From Aliirhizobium wenxiniae (GTDB lineage Bacteria; Pseudomonadota; Alphaproteobacteria; Rhizobiales; Rhizobiaceae), in the NCBI RefSeq assembly GCF_014201355.1, contig NZ_JACHEG010000001.1, positions 124,001 to 188,000 of the forward strand: a DNA stretch of 64,000 nt. Reading direction: 5' to 3'. Below, piece by piece: positions 1 through 9,167 of the stretch. The position numbers and the translations under genes were made by a program. Under the pieces are notes generated by a model that worked only from the letters and a program-made list of their open reading frames with translations, was not told the DNA's origin and searched no databases. Numbering within the stretch: the first letter of the stretch is position 1; every line of letters starts with the position of its first letter.

Positions 1-2
1 AT

Positions 3-284
3 GGCGTGTCCGATGACCTGCAGGGCGTATTCCTGATGATGGCAAAGGCAGCACTCGGCGCCGAGCCTTGCCCGTCTGACGCCCGCATCGCCCGCGCCTA
101 TGGAACGCATTCCGCCCGCCGCGCCCGCCGCCTTCTCGGTTATTTCGAGGAGCAGGGGTTGATCGTCGTGCACACCGATTTCGCCGGCAAACGCATCGTC
201 GCCTTCCCGGACTTGCAGGCTGAAACGGCTCCGGGTGCCGCTGAAGCTCCTGATGAGGGCGATCTCAAGATCGCAGCGGAATAA
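3..284 (+). CDS. Winged-helix-like small protein, 5' end outside window or GTG start at 6
   Basis: A reading frame open to the left edge of the window encodes about 93 residues. Residues 15-60 look like a winged helix-turn-helix: a helical stretch with an Arg-rich recognition segment (HSARRARRLLGYFEEQG), then a short strand pair ending in KRIVAFPDL. The C-terminus is acidic and Ala/Pro-rich. A GTG at position 6 could be the start, but no ribosome binding site can be judged because the sequence begins 5 bases earlier, so the gene may be truncated. A hairpin follows at 345-366. I do not recognise the product; DNA binding is inferred from the fold pattern only. Confidence 0.6.
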   Translation, partial: GVSDDLQGVFLMMAKAALGAEPCPSDARIARAYGTHSARRARRLLGYFEEQGLIVVHTDFAGKRIVAFPDLQAETAPGAAEAPDEGDLKIAAE

Positions 285-344
285 ACTGCTTAAGGTCCTT
301 CCGCAGTTGACAATTCCATGACAGCCCCCTAAAGACCGGCCCAG

Positions 345-370
345 CACCGGGTGGCAACGCCCGGTGTTTC
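345..370 (+). terminator. Hairpin terminator after the first gene
   Basis: CACCGGG (345-351) pairs with CCCGGTG (360-366) around an 8-nt loop and is followed by TTTC. It lies 60 bp after the stop of the upstream gene and before the rpsD leader. The U-tract is weak. Confidence 0.5.
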
Positions 371-464
371 ATTTGACATGTCCCGTGGCACTCTCCGATC
401 GCTTTCGTGAGAAGCCTGTCAGAACTTCCAAAACGAGGTTCAGAGGAGGGCGTGTTTCCTTCAT

Positions 465-484
465 CCGGTTTGGCAACAAACCGG
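465..484 (+). promoter_or_regulatory. Hairpin in the rpsD 5' leader
   Basis: CCGGTTT (465-471), a 6-nt loop GGCAAC, and AAACCGG (478-484) form a perfect 7-bp stem ending 24 nt before the rpsD ATG and 12 nt before its Shine-Dalgarno. Ribosomal protein S4 regulates its own translation through leader RNA in other bacteria. Whether this stem plays such a role here is inference. Confidence 0.4.
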
Positions 485-508
485 TGCAACCGTTCGAAAG
501 GAAATGCG

Positions 509-1126
509 ATGAGCAAGCGCGAATCGTCCAAGTACAAAATTGACCGCCGTATGGGCGAAAACATCTGGGGCCGTCCGAAGTCCCCGGTTAACCGCCGCGA
601 ATACGGCCCGGGCCAGCACGGCCAGCGCCGCAAGGGCAAGCTCTCCGACTTCGGTGTTCAGCTCCGCGCAAAGCAGAAGCTGAAGGGCTACTACGGCGAC
701 ATCCGCGAGAAGCAGTTCCGCGCGATCTACGAAGAAGCCAACCGTCGCAAGGGCGACACCGGTGAAAACCTGATCGGTCTGCTCGAGTCGCGTCTGGACG
801 CCATCGTCTACCGCGCCAAGTTCGTTCCGACGGTCTTTGCTGCCCGTCAGTTCGTCAACCACGGCCACGTTACGGTCAACGGCGTTCGCGTCAACATCGG
901 TTCCTACCGTTGCAAGGCCGGCGACGTTATCGAAGTTCGCCAGAAGTCCAAGCAGCTCGTAACGGTTCTCGAAGCCGTTTCGCTCGCTGAACGCGACGTT
1001 CCGGATTACCTCGAAGTCGACCACAACAAGATGGTTGCCACCTACGCTCGCGTACCGGCTCTCTCGGATGTACCGTACCCGGTCATCATGGAACCGTCGC
1101 TGGTCGTCGAATTCTACTCGCGTTAA
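509..1126 (+). CDS. rpsD: 30S ribosomal protein S4
   Basis: This 205-residue protein is the primary 16S rRNA-binding protein that nucleates assembly of the 30S body. It has the expected alphaproteobacterial length. The N-terminal region carries the basic segment [20 protein letters not shown], and the S4 RNA-binding domain follows ([15 protein letters not shown] ... [19 protein letters not shown]). The frame is open upstream, but the ATG at 509 is preceded by GAAAGGAAA and gives the standard [14 protein letters not shown] start. A strong terminator follows directly, so it appears monocistronic, with a leader hairpin as a possible control site. Confidence 0.98.
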   Translation: MSKRESSKYKIDRRMGENIWGRPKSPVNRREYGPGQHGQRRKGKLSDFGVQLRAKQKLKGYYGDIREKQFRAIYEEANRRKGDTGENLIGLLESRLDAIVYRAKFVPTVFAARQFVNHGHVTVNGVRVNIGSYRCKAGDVIEVRQKSKQLVTVLEAVSLAERDVPDYLEVDHNKMVATYARVPALSDVPYPVIMEPSLVVEFYSR

Positions 1127-1144
1127 TCGCGACGAAATTTGCGG

Positions 1145-1170
1145 AAATGGCCCCTTATGGGGCCATTTTT
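1145..1170 (+). terminator. Rho-independent terminator of rpsD
   Basis: AAATGGCCCC (1145-1154), loop TTAT, GGGGCCATTT (1159-1168) and a TTTTT run form a perfect 10-bp stem 18 bp after the rpsD stop codon. Confidence 0.9.
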
Positions 1171-1195
1171 GTATCTGCCGGTCAAAACAGGCCGC

Positions 1196-1227
1196 AAAAA
1201 AAAGCCGCCCCGAAAGGAGCGGCTTTT
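1196..1227 (-). terminator. Rho-independent terminator of sthA
   Basis: Read on the minus strand, AAAGCCGC (1219-1226) pairs with GCGGCTTT (1201-1208), extended by a short inner stem around a 4-nt loop, and is followed by eight T residues (complement of 1196-1203). It begins 20 bp after the sthA stop. Confidence 0.8.
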
Positions 1228-1247
1228 CTGTAGGTTGCGAATGTCGA

Positions 1248-2747
1248 TTACTTCGAAGATGCCTTCTTCTTTTCGACGGTAACATTCGCCTCAACCGTTG
1301 TCGGTGTAGCGGCATCCGTCAGTTGAACGGTTTCGGCAGGCGTGTCTCCCGTCCGCTTTTCGCCCATCCTGTTCCAGGCATCGAGGCCGGCAATCTTGTA
1401 GGCTTCTGCGAGCGTCGGATAGTTGAAAGTGTTCTCGACGAAATATTCGACAGTGCCCTTGAGGTTGAGCACTGCCTGACCGATGTGAACCAGTTCGGTC
1501 GCACCTTCGCCGACGATATGCACGCCAAGCAGGCGCCGCGTCTTCAGCGAGAAGATCAGCTTCAGCAGACCACTGTCGAGCCCCATGATGTGGCCGCGCG
1601 AAGTCTCGCGGAACCGGGCAACACCGCATTCATAGGGAATGCCGCGCTCCCGCATCTCTTCCTCTGTCAGGCCGCAGGTCGAAATCTCCGGCACGGCATA
1701 GATGCCGTAAGGGAAATATTTCTGCGGCTCCTTTGCCATCGCGCCGACAGCAACACGGGCCGCGATCCGTCCCTGTTCCATCGACGTGGAGGCAAGGCTC
1801 GGAAAACCGACAACGTCGCCGGCGGCATAGATGCCTGCAACGGCGGTCTCGAAGGTTTCCGGGTTGACGCGCAGACGACCTCGGCTGTCTGCTTCAAGTC
1901 CCGCGGCGGAAAGGTTCAGCGTATCCGTCGCACCGACTCGTCCGGCGGCGTAAAGCACCATGTCGGCAACGATCCTGCGGCCGGTATCAACCGTTACGGC
2001 AATCTTGCCGTCCGGAAGCTTTTCCACTTTCTCGGCTTTTTGCCCGAGCAGAAGCTTCATGTTGCGGTCACGCAGTTGATAGGTGAAGTCTTCGATGATT
2101 TCCTTGTCGATGAAATCGAGAAGCGTCGATTTCGGATCGATGACGGTAACCGCAGCGTCGAGCGCGGAAAAGATCGTCGCGTATTCGATGCCGATGACAC
2201 CGGCGCCGATCACAACGATCGAGCGAGGCAGGTTGTGGATCTCCAGCAATTCGTCGCTGTCGAGAACAGTCTTGTTGTCGAACGGAATCGAGTCCGGGCG
2301 ATAGGGGCGGGTACCGACCGCCAGAAGGATGCTTTTGCCCGTGACGTGAACTGTGTCGTCGTCATCCTTGACGATCTGCATCGTATCCTTCGAAACGAAG
2401 CTCGCCTTGCCACGAATATGCTGAACTCTGTTACGGGCAAACTGATGTTCCAGAACATCAACTTCGTGGTCGAGCGTGATCAGCAGGCGCCGGCGCAGGT
2501 CTTCCGCACTGATCTCCTGCTTGACCCTGTAGGAGCGGCCGTAAAAGCCGCGTTCGCGCCAGCCGGAAAGATTAAGTGCGGTCTCTCGCAGCGTTTTTGA
2601 CGGGATTGTGCCGGTATGAACCGATACCCCGCCGACGCGTCGACCCTGCTCGACGACAAGCACTTTTTTGTCGAGCTTTGCCGCCTGGATGGCAGCACGC
2701 CGTCCCGCCGGGCCGCTGCCAACCACGATGAGGTCGTACTGGTGCAT
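1248..2747 (-). CDS. sthA: Soluble pyridine nucleotide transhydrogenase
   Basis: This is a flavoprotein disulfide reductase-family enzyme that exchanges hydride between NADPH and NAD+ in the cytoplasm. An FAD Rossmann motif (VVGSGPAGRRAA) begins near residue 8, and the NAD(P) motif VVIGAGVIGIEYA lies near residue 180. The redox-active Cys pair of lipoamide dehydrogenase-type enzymes is replaced by Ser42 and Thr47 in GGVSVHTGTIPSK, the hallmark of SthA against its disulfide-reductase relatives. A C-terminal dimerisation domain with NYPTLAEAYKIA is present. At 499 residues it is about 30 longer than the E. coli protein because of a Thr/Val/Lys-rich C-terminal tail. It is convergent with rpsD. 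Confidence 0.93.
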   Translation of the reverse strand: MHQYDLIVVGSGPAGRRAAIQAAKLDKKVLVVEQGRRVGGVSVHTGTIPSKTLRETALNLSGWRERGFYGRSYRVKQEISAEDLRRRLLITLDHEVDVLEHQFARNRVQHIRGKASFVSKDTMQIVKDDDDTVHVTGKSILLAVGTRPYRPDSIPFDNKTVLDSDELLEIHNLPRSIVVIGAGVIGIEYATIFSALDAAVTVIDPKSTLLDFIDKEIIEDFTYQLRDRNMKLLLGQKAEKVEKLPDGKIAVTVDTGRRIVADMVLYAAGRVGATDTLNLSAAGLEADSRGRLRVNPETFETAVAGIYAAGDVVGFPSLASTSMEQGRIAARVAVGAMAKEPQKYFPYGIYAVPEISTCGLTEEEMRERGIPYECGVARFRETSRGHIMGLDSGLLKLIFSLKTRRLLGVHIVGEGATELVHIGQAVLNLKGTVEYFVENTFNYPTLAEAYKIAGLDAWNRMGEKRTGDTPAETVQLTDAATPTTVEANVTVEKKKASSK

Positions 2748-2947
2748 GAAATTCTCCGTTTAGAACTCGCTGGTCCCGCCAGCCAAAACAACCAGACCTG
2801 ATCTACACGACTATTCTAAAATTCTGATTGCATGCGGCAATGTTTCGAAAATGACAAAAGACAATTGCGTGGGCAAGGTCCAAGCCTGTCTAAAGATACG
2901 ATTATTGTGCGGTGCAGTGATGACGGTTTTCGAGTGTTTGCCGGTGG

Positions 2948-3799
2948 TTATCGGCCGTTTCGCGCGGTCTCGAGCAACTGCCTGACGCGCTTGGCATCTG
3001 CTTCGGTCATCGGTGTGAACACGACAAGGCCGAGATCTGGCCGGCCATCGACCGTGAAGGAGGAATATTCCATCATCAGGTCGCCGGCGATCTCGTGGCG
3101 GAAATGTTTTGTTCCGGCACCATAGTTCTGAATGTCGTAATCCTGCCAGATCGCGCTGAACTCGGGGCTTGCCTGGCTGAGATCCTCGACCATCGCCTGC
3201 AGAGCTTGTGCAGGTGCCGCCTTGATCGCTTCGGCACGGAAAGACGCAACCGCCGAGCGAGCATCCCGTTCCCAGTTGACCATATGTCCGCGAACCCGCT
3301 CGTTGCAGAAAATCAGCTTCAGAATGTTGCGATCTTCCGGCGGCAGGAGAGCGTAGTCGGTCATGACAACGCTTGCCGCCGCGTTCCAGCCGACGACATC
3401 CCAAAGCGCGGTGCGCAGCACCGCCGAGCTGAATGTCATCGCATCCAGAACCCGCTGCAATTGCGCCGATATGGGCTCGAACGGCTGGTGACGAATTTCC
3501 GGCGGTCGGTGTTGTGCCAGCAGGAAAAGGTGTTCGCGTTCGGCGCTGGTGAGCGCCAGCGCCCTGGCGAGCCGGTCCAATACATCGCTCGACGGCGAGC
3601 CGCCGCGTCCCTGTTCCAGCCACGTATACCATGTGGCGCTGACATTGGCGCGCTGGGCAACTTCTTCGCGCCTAAGACCGGGCGTACGGCGCCGTCTTGT
3701 CTCGATACCAAATTCCGCTGGATCTAGCTTTGCCCGGCGATCCTTCAGGTAGCTTCCAAGCGGATTGTCATCCCGTGCTTTGTCGATCGCCTCTGCCAT
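2948..3799 (-). CDS. XRE-family transcriptional regulator with MmyB-like ligand domain
   Basis: Residues 20-80 form a lambda-repressor-type HTH (LGSYLKDRRAKL ... TPGLRREEVAQRANVSATWYTWLEQGRGGSPSS). The remaining ~190 residues match the MmyB-type ligand-binding domain, with the typical WDVVGWNAA segment, the LLPPEDRNILKLIF segment and a terminal VVFTPMTEADAKRVRQLL. Family members usually control an adjacent, divergent oxidoreductase gene. Here the SDR gene at 3905 is divergent with 105 bp between the starts. The ligand is unknown. Confidence 0.9.
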   Translation of the reverse strand: MAEAIDKARDDNPLGSYLKDRRAKLDPAEFGIETRRRRTPGLRREEVAQRANVSATWYTWLEQGRGGSPSSDVLDRLARALALTSAEREHLFLLAQHRPPEIRHQPFEPISAQLQRVLDAMTFSSAVLRTALWDVVGWNAAASVVMTDYALLPPEDRNILKLIFCNERVRGHMVNWERDARSAVASFRAEAIKAAPAQALQAMVEDLSQASPEFSAIWQDYDIQNYGAGTKHFRHEIAGDLMMEYSSFTVDGRPDLGLVVFTPMTEADAKRVRQLLETARNGR

Positions 3800-3821
3800 T
3801 GTCGTCAGCCTGTTAGTCCCG

Positions 3822-3863
3822 ATACCGGTATAAGATCACGGCTTTTACTGCCCGTATCCGGAT
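3822..3863. promoter_or_regulatory. Palindromic candidate operators between XRE regulator and SDR gene
   Basis: The 105-bp divergent intergenic region contains the perfect palindrome ATACCGGTAT (3822-3831) and the related palindrome ATCCGGAT (3856-3863), with centres 33 bp apart (about three helical turns). Their placement suits binding sites of the neighbouring XRE protein. This is inference from symmetry only. Confidence 0.4.
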
Positions 3864-3904
3864 CATATCCGACATTCGTCAACATGCGAGCATGAGGTTT
3901 TCAT

Positions 3905-4801
3905 ATGCGTGTCTTCGTTACGGGTGCAACGGGTTTTGTCGGTACCGCGGTCGTACGCGAGCTTGTTTCAGCCGGCCATCAGGTCCTCGGCCTGTCTCGC
4001 TCCGAATCCGGCAGCGCCTCGCTGCAGGCTGCCGGAGCCCAGGTTCACCGTGGGTCTCTGGATGATCTCGCCAGCCTTCAGGCCGGCGCGGCTGCCGCAG
4101 ATGCGGTGATCCATACCGGTTTCAATCACGACTTTTCGAGATTCAAGGAGAACTGCGAGGCGGATCGACGGATCATCGCAGCCTTTGGTGATGAGTTGGC
4201 CGGATCCGATCGTCCCTTATTGGTGACATCCGGCACGGGCCTGCTTCAGCTAGGTCGTCCAGCCACGGAAGATGATCTGCCGAATGTCGGCTCATCCGTC
4301 ATCCCGCGTGTCGCCACCGAAGAGGCCGTTGCGGCAATTGTCGAGCGCGGGGTGAAAGCCTCCCTGATCCGCCTGCCGCCTTCGGTCCATGGAGCCGGTG
4401 ATCACGGTTTTGTGCCGATGTTGATTGCCAGGGCGCGCGAGACAGGCGTTTCCGGCTATGTCGGCAATGGCGAAAACCGCTGGCCGGCAGTGCATCGGCT
4501 CGATGCCGCGACGGTCTACCGTCTGGCGCTGGAGCGGGGAGCGCTCGAGCCGCGTTATCATGCGGTTGCGGAAGAAGGTGTTCCGTTCAGGCAGATTGCC
4601 GAGCTGATCGGCCGTCGTCTGGATGTGCCGGTCGTCTCCAAGTCCCATGAGGAAGCCGCGGCGCATTTCGACTGGTTCGCCCATTTCGCCGGCATGGACA
4701 GCCCGGCATCGAGCGCGAAAACGAAAGAACGGCTGAAATGGAAACCGAACCAGCCTGGTCTGCTGGAAGATCTCGATCAGGACGCCTATTTCGCCGGATG
4801 A
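3905..4801 (+). CDS. SDR-family NAD(P)-dependent oxidoreductase (extended/atypical type)
   Basis: The 298-residue protein has an N-terminal Rossmann glycine motif TGATGFVG (residues 7-14) and a nucleotide-binding loop LGLSRSESG. The rest follows the NAD-dependent epimerase/atypical SDR pattern, with GNGENRWPAVHRLDAATVYRLALE near residue 190 typical of substrate-side helices. A canonical YxxxK is not obvious, which is common in atypical SDRs. The substrate is unknown. It is divergent from the XRE regulator, which probably controls it. Confidence 0.88.
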   Translation: MRVFVTGATGFVGTAVVRELVSAGHQVLGLSRSESGSASLQAAGAQVHRGSLDDLASLQAGAAAADAVIHTGFNHDFSRFKENCEADRRIIAAFGDELAGSDRPLLVTSGTGLLQLGRPATEDDLPNVGSSVIPRVATEEAVAAIVERGVKASLIRLPPSVHGAGDHGFVPMLIARARETGVSGYVGNGENRWPAVHRLDAATVYRLALERGALEPRYHAVAEEGVPFRQIAELIGRRLDVPVVSKSHEEAAAHFDWFAHFAGMDSPASSAKTKERLKWKPNQPGLLEDLDQDAYFAG

Positions 4802-4814
4802 AACGGGCGAGGGC

Positions 4815-5633
4815 TCAGATCAGCCTCAATCCCTTGAGGCTGGCATGACCGTCCTTGCCGATGATGATGTGGTCGTGGACGGTAATGCCGAGCGGCTTTG
4901 CCGTATCCACGATCGTTTTCGTCATGTCGATATCGGCGCGTGACGGGGTAGGGTCCCCGCTTGGATGATTGTGAACGAGAATGATGGCGGTGGCGGAAAG
5001 CTCCAATGCCCGCCGCACCACCTCGCGCGGATAGACAGGCGTGTGATCGACCGTTCCCTTGCCCTGGATTTCATCGGCGATCAGCGCATTGCGCTTGTCG
5101 AGAAAAAGAATGCGGAACTGCTCGCGGGCTTCGTAGGCCATCACCGCATGGCAATAATCGATCACCGATGACCACGACGAGAGAACCTGCTTTTCCCGAA
5201 GCTCGCTTCGCAAAATCCGCTGGCCGACCGTCGCGACCAGTTTCAGGTCGAGCGCCACGCTCTCGCCGATCCCCTTGACCTCCTGCAGCAGGCTCGCCGG
5301 AGCGCCGAACACGCCTGCAAGCGAGCCGAAGCGGGCGAGCAGCGCTTTCGCCAGCGGCTTGGTATCCCGGCGTGGGATCGAACGAAACAGCAGGAGTTCT
5401 AGGATTTCGTAGTCGGCCAGCGATGTATCGCCATGGTCGCGGTATTTGTCGCGCAACCGCTCGCGGTGTCCGAGATAATGTTCGTCGGCTCCGGGCAACT
5501 GATCCGCCTTGAGCGGCGCCCGTTTTGCTACATGTTCGGCAAAATAACCGCGCTCGTCGGCGAACAGGTCGTCGCGGCCCGTCTCCTCGGTCGGTTCATG
5601 CGAATCTTGCGAGGAGGCGGGGCGCTTGTTCAT
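4815..5633 (-). CDS. radC: RadC family JAB-domain protein
   Basis: The 272-residue protein has an N-terminal helix-hairpin-helix region (YEILELLLF ... [17 protein letters not shown]) and a C-terminal MPN/JAB domain with the metalloprotease-like motif [16 protein letters not shown] near residue 230. A radiation-repair role has been questioned for this family and its molecular function is unsettled. It begins 3 bp after the map stop codon and is the last gene of the leftward phaC-sfsA-map-radC string. Confidence 0.93.
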   Translation of the reverse strand: MNKRPASSQDSHEPTEETGRDDLFADERGYFAEHVAKRAPLKADQLPGADEHYLGHRERLRDKYRDHGDTSLADYEILELLLFRSIPRRDTKPLAKALLARFGSLAGVFGAPASLLQEVKGIGESVALDLKLVATVGQRILRSELREKQVLSSWSSVIDYCHAVMAYEAREQFRILFLDKRNALIADEIQGKGTVDHTPVYPREVVRRALELSATAIILVHNHPSGDPTPSRADIDMTKTIVDTAKPLGITVHDHIIIGKDGHASLKGLRLI

Positions 5634-5636
5634 GGA

Positions 5637-6479
5637 TCAGCCTTCGAGCGGCGGAAGGCCGGGGCGGTCGAAACCACCGGGCGAAAGAGTGAAGATCTCG
5701 CAGCCCGTGGCAGTAACGCCGACCGTATGTTCATATTGTGCCGAAAGCGACCGGTCGCGGGTGACCGCCGTCCAGCCGTCGGCAAGAACCTTCACATGCG
5801 GTTTGCCGAGATTGATCATCGGCTCGATCGTGAAGATCATGCCTTCCTTCAGTTCCGGCCCTTCGTCGGATCGGCCGTAATGCAGGATGTTCGGCGAATC
5901 GTGGAACAGTTGCCCGACGCCATGGCCGCAGAAATCGCGCACGACGGAGCAGCGCTCCGCTTCCGCGTAGGTCTGGATCGCTTCGCCGATCGCACCGGTT
6001 CGCACGCCGGGCTTGACCACGGCAATGCCGCGCATCAGGCATTCATACGTCACTTCCAGAAGACGCTCGGCAGCGCGCTTGATCTGCCCGACGGGGTACA
6101 TACGGCTGGAATCGCCGTGCCATCCGTCGAGAATATAGGTGACGTCGATATTGACGATATCGCCTTCACGCAGCGGCTTGTCGTCCGGCATGCCGTGGCA
6201 GACGACATGATTGATCGATGTGCAGACCGAATATTTGTAACCGCGATAGTTCAGCGTCGCGGGAAGCGCGCCGTGATCCATGCCGAATTCGAAGACGAAC
6301 CGGTCGATCGCGCTGGTGGTGATGCCCGGCTTGATGATCGAAGCGAGTTCGTCGAGGCAACGCGCGGTCAGAAGACACGCCTTGCGCATGCCGGCAAAGT
6401 CGTCGGTCGTGTTGTAAAGACGGATTGCACCCGTATTCTTTGGGGGGGCGGAAACCGCCTCGATATAATTGACCATCAT
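5637..6479 (-). CDS. map: Type I methionine aminopeptidase
   Basis: This cytoplasmic metalloenzyme removes the initiator Met from nascent proteins. The start at 6479 (MMVNYIEA) is preceded by GAGAGAAAT; the open frame extends 48 codons further but the extra residues are not family-like. The five metal ligands can be placed in CHGMPD..., NIDVTYILDGWHGDSSRMY, FCGHGVG, FTIEPMIN and the terminal YEHTVGVT segment. It ends 3 bp before radC and follows sfsA by 44 bp. Confidence 0.95.
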   Translation of the reverse strand: MMVNYIEAVSAPPKNTGAIRLYNTTDDFAGMRKACLLTARCLDELASIIKPGITTSAIDRFVFEFGMDHGALPATLNYRGYKYSVCTSINHVVCHGMPDDKPLREGDIVNIDVTYILDGWHGDSSRMYPVGQIKRAAERLLEVTYECLMRGIAVVKPGVRTGAIGEAIQTYAEAERCSVVRDFCGHGVGQLFHDSPNILHYGRSDEGPELKEGMIFTIEPMINLGKPHVKVLADGWTAVTRDRSLSAQYEHTVGVTATGCEIFTLSPGGFDRPGLPPLEG

Positions 6480-6523
6480 ATTTCTCTCAATCGTTCCCCC
6501 GTTCATAATGCAGCACGCCCGCC

Positions 6524-7267
6524 TTAGTCCATGGCGAACAATAACTCCGACCGCATTCCTCCCGGCAGGGGCTTCATTTCGATCAGATCCAGCGGTTCTA
6601 TTCCTTCGGGAGAAACCGCGCATTTGAGCGCGTATGCCTCGACACCACGGTTCTGTGCCCGGGCGAATGCCGCGGCATAAAACGGATCAAGATCGGAGCA
6701 GATCGAGAAGCTTTGGCAATCCGATCGCTGGATCAGATAAATCATCACTGCGCGGTGACCCGCATCCGTCATGTCTCCGAGTTCTTCCAGATGTTTGGCG
6801 CCGCGCTTGGTCACCGTATCGGGAAACTCGGCCAATCCAGCTTGCCTGCTGAAATGGACGTTCTTCACCTCAACATAAGCATCCGGCAGGCCGTCGCCCT
6901 TCAGCAGGAAATCGATCCTCGAGTTGCGGCCGTATTTCTGCTCTCTCAAGATTGTCGTGTAACCGGAAAGGCTGGGGATCAGGCCGGCGCGGATCGCTTC
7001 CTCCGTCAGCCGGTTCGGCATGCCGGTATTGACGCCGACCACTTCGCCCTCAGCCTCTATCATCTCGAAGACATGCCGGTATTTGCGCGTCGGGCTGTCG
7101 TGCTCGGAAAGCCAGATCCGCGATCCGGGTGTCGTCAGTCCGCGCATCGAGCCTGTATTGGGGCAGGAGCCTGTGATCGGCGTGCCGTCCTCCAGGATGG
7201 CGTCGAACAGAAAGCGCTTGTAGCGCTGCACCAGCGTGGCGGGAATAAGAGGAGGATGAAAACGCAT
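6524..7267 (-). CDS. sfsA: Sugar fermentation stimulation protein homologue SfsA
   Basis: The 247-residue protein matches the SfsA family throughout: LVQRYKRFLFDAILEDG near the N-terminus, HCPNTGSM-like CPNTGSMRGL, then RIDFLLKGDG, AYVEVKNVHF and FPDTVTKRGAKHLEEL, the segment resembling a nuclease core with its acidic and Lys residues. The E. coli protein binds DNA non-specifically; its cellular role is unclear. The frame is open 84 codons further upstream into phaC, but MRFHPPLIPATL at 7267 is the natural start and lies 10 bp after the phaC stop. Confidence 0.92.
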   Translation of the reverse strand: MRFHPPLIPATLVQRYKRFLFDAILEDGTPITGSCPNTGSMRGLTTPGSRIWLSEHDSPTRKYRHVFEMIEAEGEVVGVNTGMPNRLTEEAIRAGLIPSLSGYTTILREQKYGRNSRIDFLLKGDGLPDAYVEVKNVHFSRQAGLAEFPDTVTKRGAKHLEELGDMTDAGHRAVMIYLIQRSDCQSFSICSDLDPFYAAAFARAQNRGVEAYALKCAVSPEGIEPLDLIEMKPLPGGMRSELLFAMD

Positions 7268-7277
7268 GAAAGATCCG

Positions 7278-9167
7278 TCAGGCGCGCGCCAGAACATAGG
7301 TGCCGGGTGCGTCACCAAGTGGTGACAGAGCGTGGTCGCCAGGGATTCTGGCTGGTACACGGGTGGTTTCCTGCGCTTCCACCCATGCCTGCCAGTGCGG
7401 CCACCAGGAGCCGGCGGTTTCCGTCGCATCTTCCAGCCAACCGTCCAGCGTCTCGGCCGCTGCGCCTTTGGCCCAATAACGATATTTCGTCCGGCTCGGC
7501 GGGTTGACGACGCCGGCAATATGCCCGGAGCCGGAGAGAACGAATTCGACCGGCCCGCCGAACAGGCCGTTGCCGCGAAAGACCGAGCGGGCAGGGGCGA
7601 TGTGATCCTCGCGGGTGGCGAGATTGTAGATCGGGATAGTTATGTCACGGAGATCGATCGCGCCGCCGCCGAGCTTCATCTGGCCGGCAGAGAGCGCGTT
7701 GTCGAGATAGCAGTTGCGCAGGTAGTAGGAGTGGTTGGCGGCCGCGACCCGCGTCGAATCGGAGTTCCAGTATAGCAGGTCGAAGGGCATCGGTTCCTTG
7801 CCCTTGAGGTAGTTGTTGACGACATAGGGCCAGATCAGCTCCGACGAACGGAGAAGGTTGAAGGCGGCCGCCATCTGCGACGCCGCCAGATAACCGCTTG
7901 CCTTCATCTGCGCTTCGATGACGGCAAGCTGTTCCTCATCGACGAACACCTTCAACTCTCCGGCCTCGGCAAAATCCACCTGAGCGGTGAGAAGCGTTGC
8001 GGAAGCGATCCGCGTATCCTTTTTCTGCGCATGCCAGGCAAGCGCTGCGGAAAGCAACGTCCCGCCTACGCAATAACCGATCGCGTTGACCTGCTTCTCT
8101 CCTGTCGCCTTCTCAGCCGTATCGAGCGCAAAGTCGATGCCTTCGCGAATGTACGATTCCCAGTCTTTTGCCGCATGGTCACGGTTCGGGTTGACCCAGG
8201 AGATGACGAACACCGTATGCCCCTGATCGACGCACCACTTGATGAAGCTTTTCTCAGGCGTCAGGTCGAGTATGTAGAACTTGTTGATCCAGGGCGGCAC
8301 GATCACCAGCGGCCGTCTGAACACCGTCTCGGTCGAAGGCGCATATTGGATGATCTCGCAAAGCTCGTTGCGGGCGATCACCTTTCCCTGTGTGATCGCG
8401 AGGTTGTTGCCGACGGAAAACCGGGTGGCATCCGTCTGGCGCAGTCGCAAATGCCCGCCACCGGCGATCACGTCTTCGGTCAGCATCCGCATGCCGGTGA
8501 CGAGGTTCATGCCCTGGCTTTCCACCGTCGCGCGCCACACTTCCGGATTGGTCATCGCGAAATTGCTGGGTGAAAACGCGGCGGTGAACTGCCTTACATA
8601 GAATCGGGCCTTGTACTTGGTGATCTCGTCCAGTCCATCTGCCTCGCTCACCAGCCTTTCGGCCCAGGAGGAGCTTGCCTGGTAGACCTGCCGCAGGAAA
8701 GAGAAGAATGGGTTGCGATACCAGTCCTCGTCGGCAAAGCGCCGGTCCTTGTTTGCCGCCATCTCTGCTTCGGCGCTGTTTTCTTGCCGCCCGCTCGCCT
8801 GTTGAATGCTGCGCATCCAGATCTCGAAGTAGGTCGACAGAAGCAGTGTCTGCGCCTCGAGCATGCGTTTCTGGTCGGAAGTCCAGTATTCTGTGAGCGC
8901 CGACATGGTCTTGATGAAATCGCCGATCGGTCCGGCGAAAAGATCGTCCGATGTCTCGCCGCGTTCACGCGGACCGAGCCATTCGGAGGCGGCGCGCCCC
9001 AGATTCTCGAATGCCCGCGCAGCATTCATCATCAGGGACTGAGGGTCCTTGATCGCATAGGCTTCGAAGAAACGCGTATCGAAGCCCGGAAATTCCTGTC
9101 CGGAATGCCCGTGATCGTCGGACTTTTGCGCCAATCGCAGCCTCCCGTGCATGACCGTTGTTTTCAT
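7278..9167 (-). CDS. phaC: Class I poly(3-hydroxyalkanoate) polymerase
   Basis: The enzyme polymerises (R)-3-hydroxyacyl-CoA (mainly 3-hydroxybutyryl-CoA) into storage granules. The lipase-like box GYCVGG contains the nucleophile Cys366, and Asp521 (REDHIAP) and His549 (SGSGHIAGVVNPP) complete the triad. The N-terminal ~250 residues are the class I-specific domain (DWYRNPFFSFLRQVYQ). At 629 residues it is within the class I range. It heads the leftward string phaC-sfsA-map-radC. No phaA, phaB or phaZ is seen in the window. Confidence 0.96.
   Translation of the reverse strand: MKTTVMHGRLRLAQKSDDHGHSGQEFPGFDTRFFEAYAIKDPQSLMMNAARAFENLGRAASEWLGPRERGETSDDLFAGPIGDFIKTMSALTEYWTSDQKRMLEAQTLLLSTYFEIWMRSIQQASGRQENSAEAEMAANKDRRFADEDWYRNPFFSFLRQVYQASSSWAERLVSEADGLDEITKYKARFYVRQFTAAFSPSNFAMTNPEVWRATVESQGMNLVTGMRMLTEDVIAGGGHLRLRQTDATRFSVGNNLAITQGKVIARNELCEIIQYAPSTETVFRRPLVIVPPWINKFYILDLTPEKSFIKWCVDQGHTVFVISWVNPNRDHAAKDWESYIREGIDFALDTAEKATGEKQVNAIGYCVGGTLLSAALAWHAQKKDTRIASATLLTAQVDFAEAGELKVFVDEEQLAVIEAQMKASGYLAASQMAAAFNLLRSSELIWPYVVNNYLKGKEPMPFDLLYWNSDSTRVAAANHSYYLRNCYLDNALSAGQMKLGGGAIDLRDITIPIYNLATREDHIAPARSVFRGNGLFGGPVEFVLSGSGHIAGVVNPPSRTKYRYWAKGAAAETLDGWLEDATETAGSWWPHWQAWVEAQETTRVPARIPGDHALSPLGDAPGTYVLARA

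Noticed and set aside
461-1315. Long minus-strand reading frame opposite rpsD
   Set aside because: It lies across a certain ribosomal protein gene and two terminators; its sequence has no domain pattern and reflects the codon bias of rpsD read backwards.
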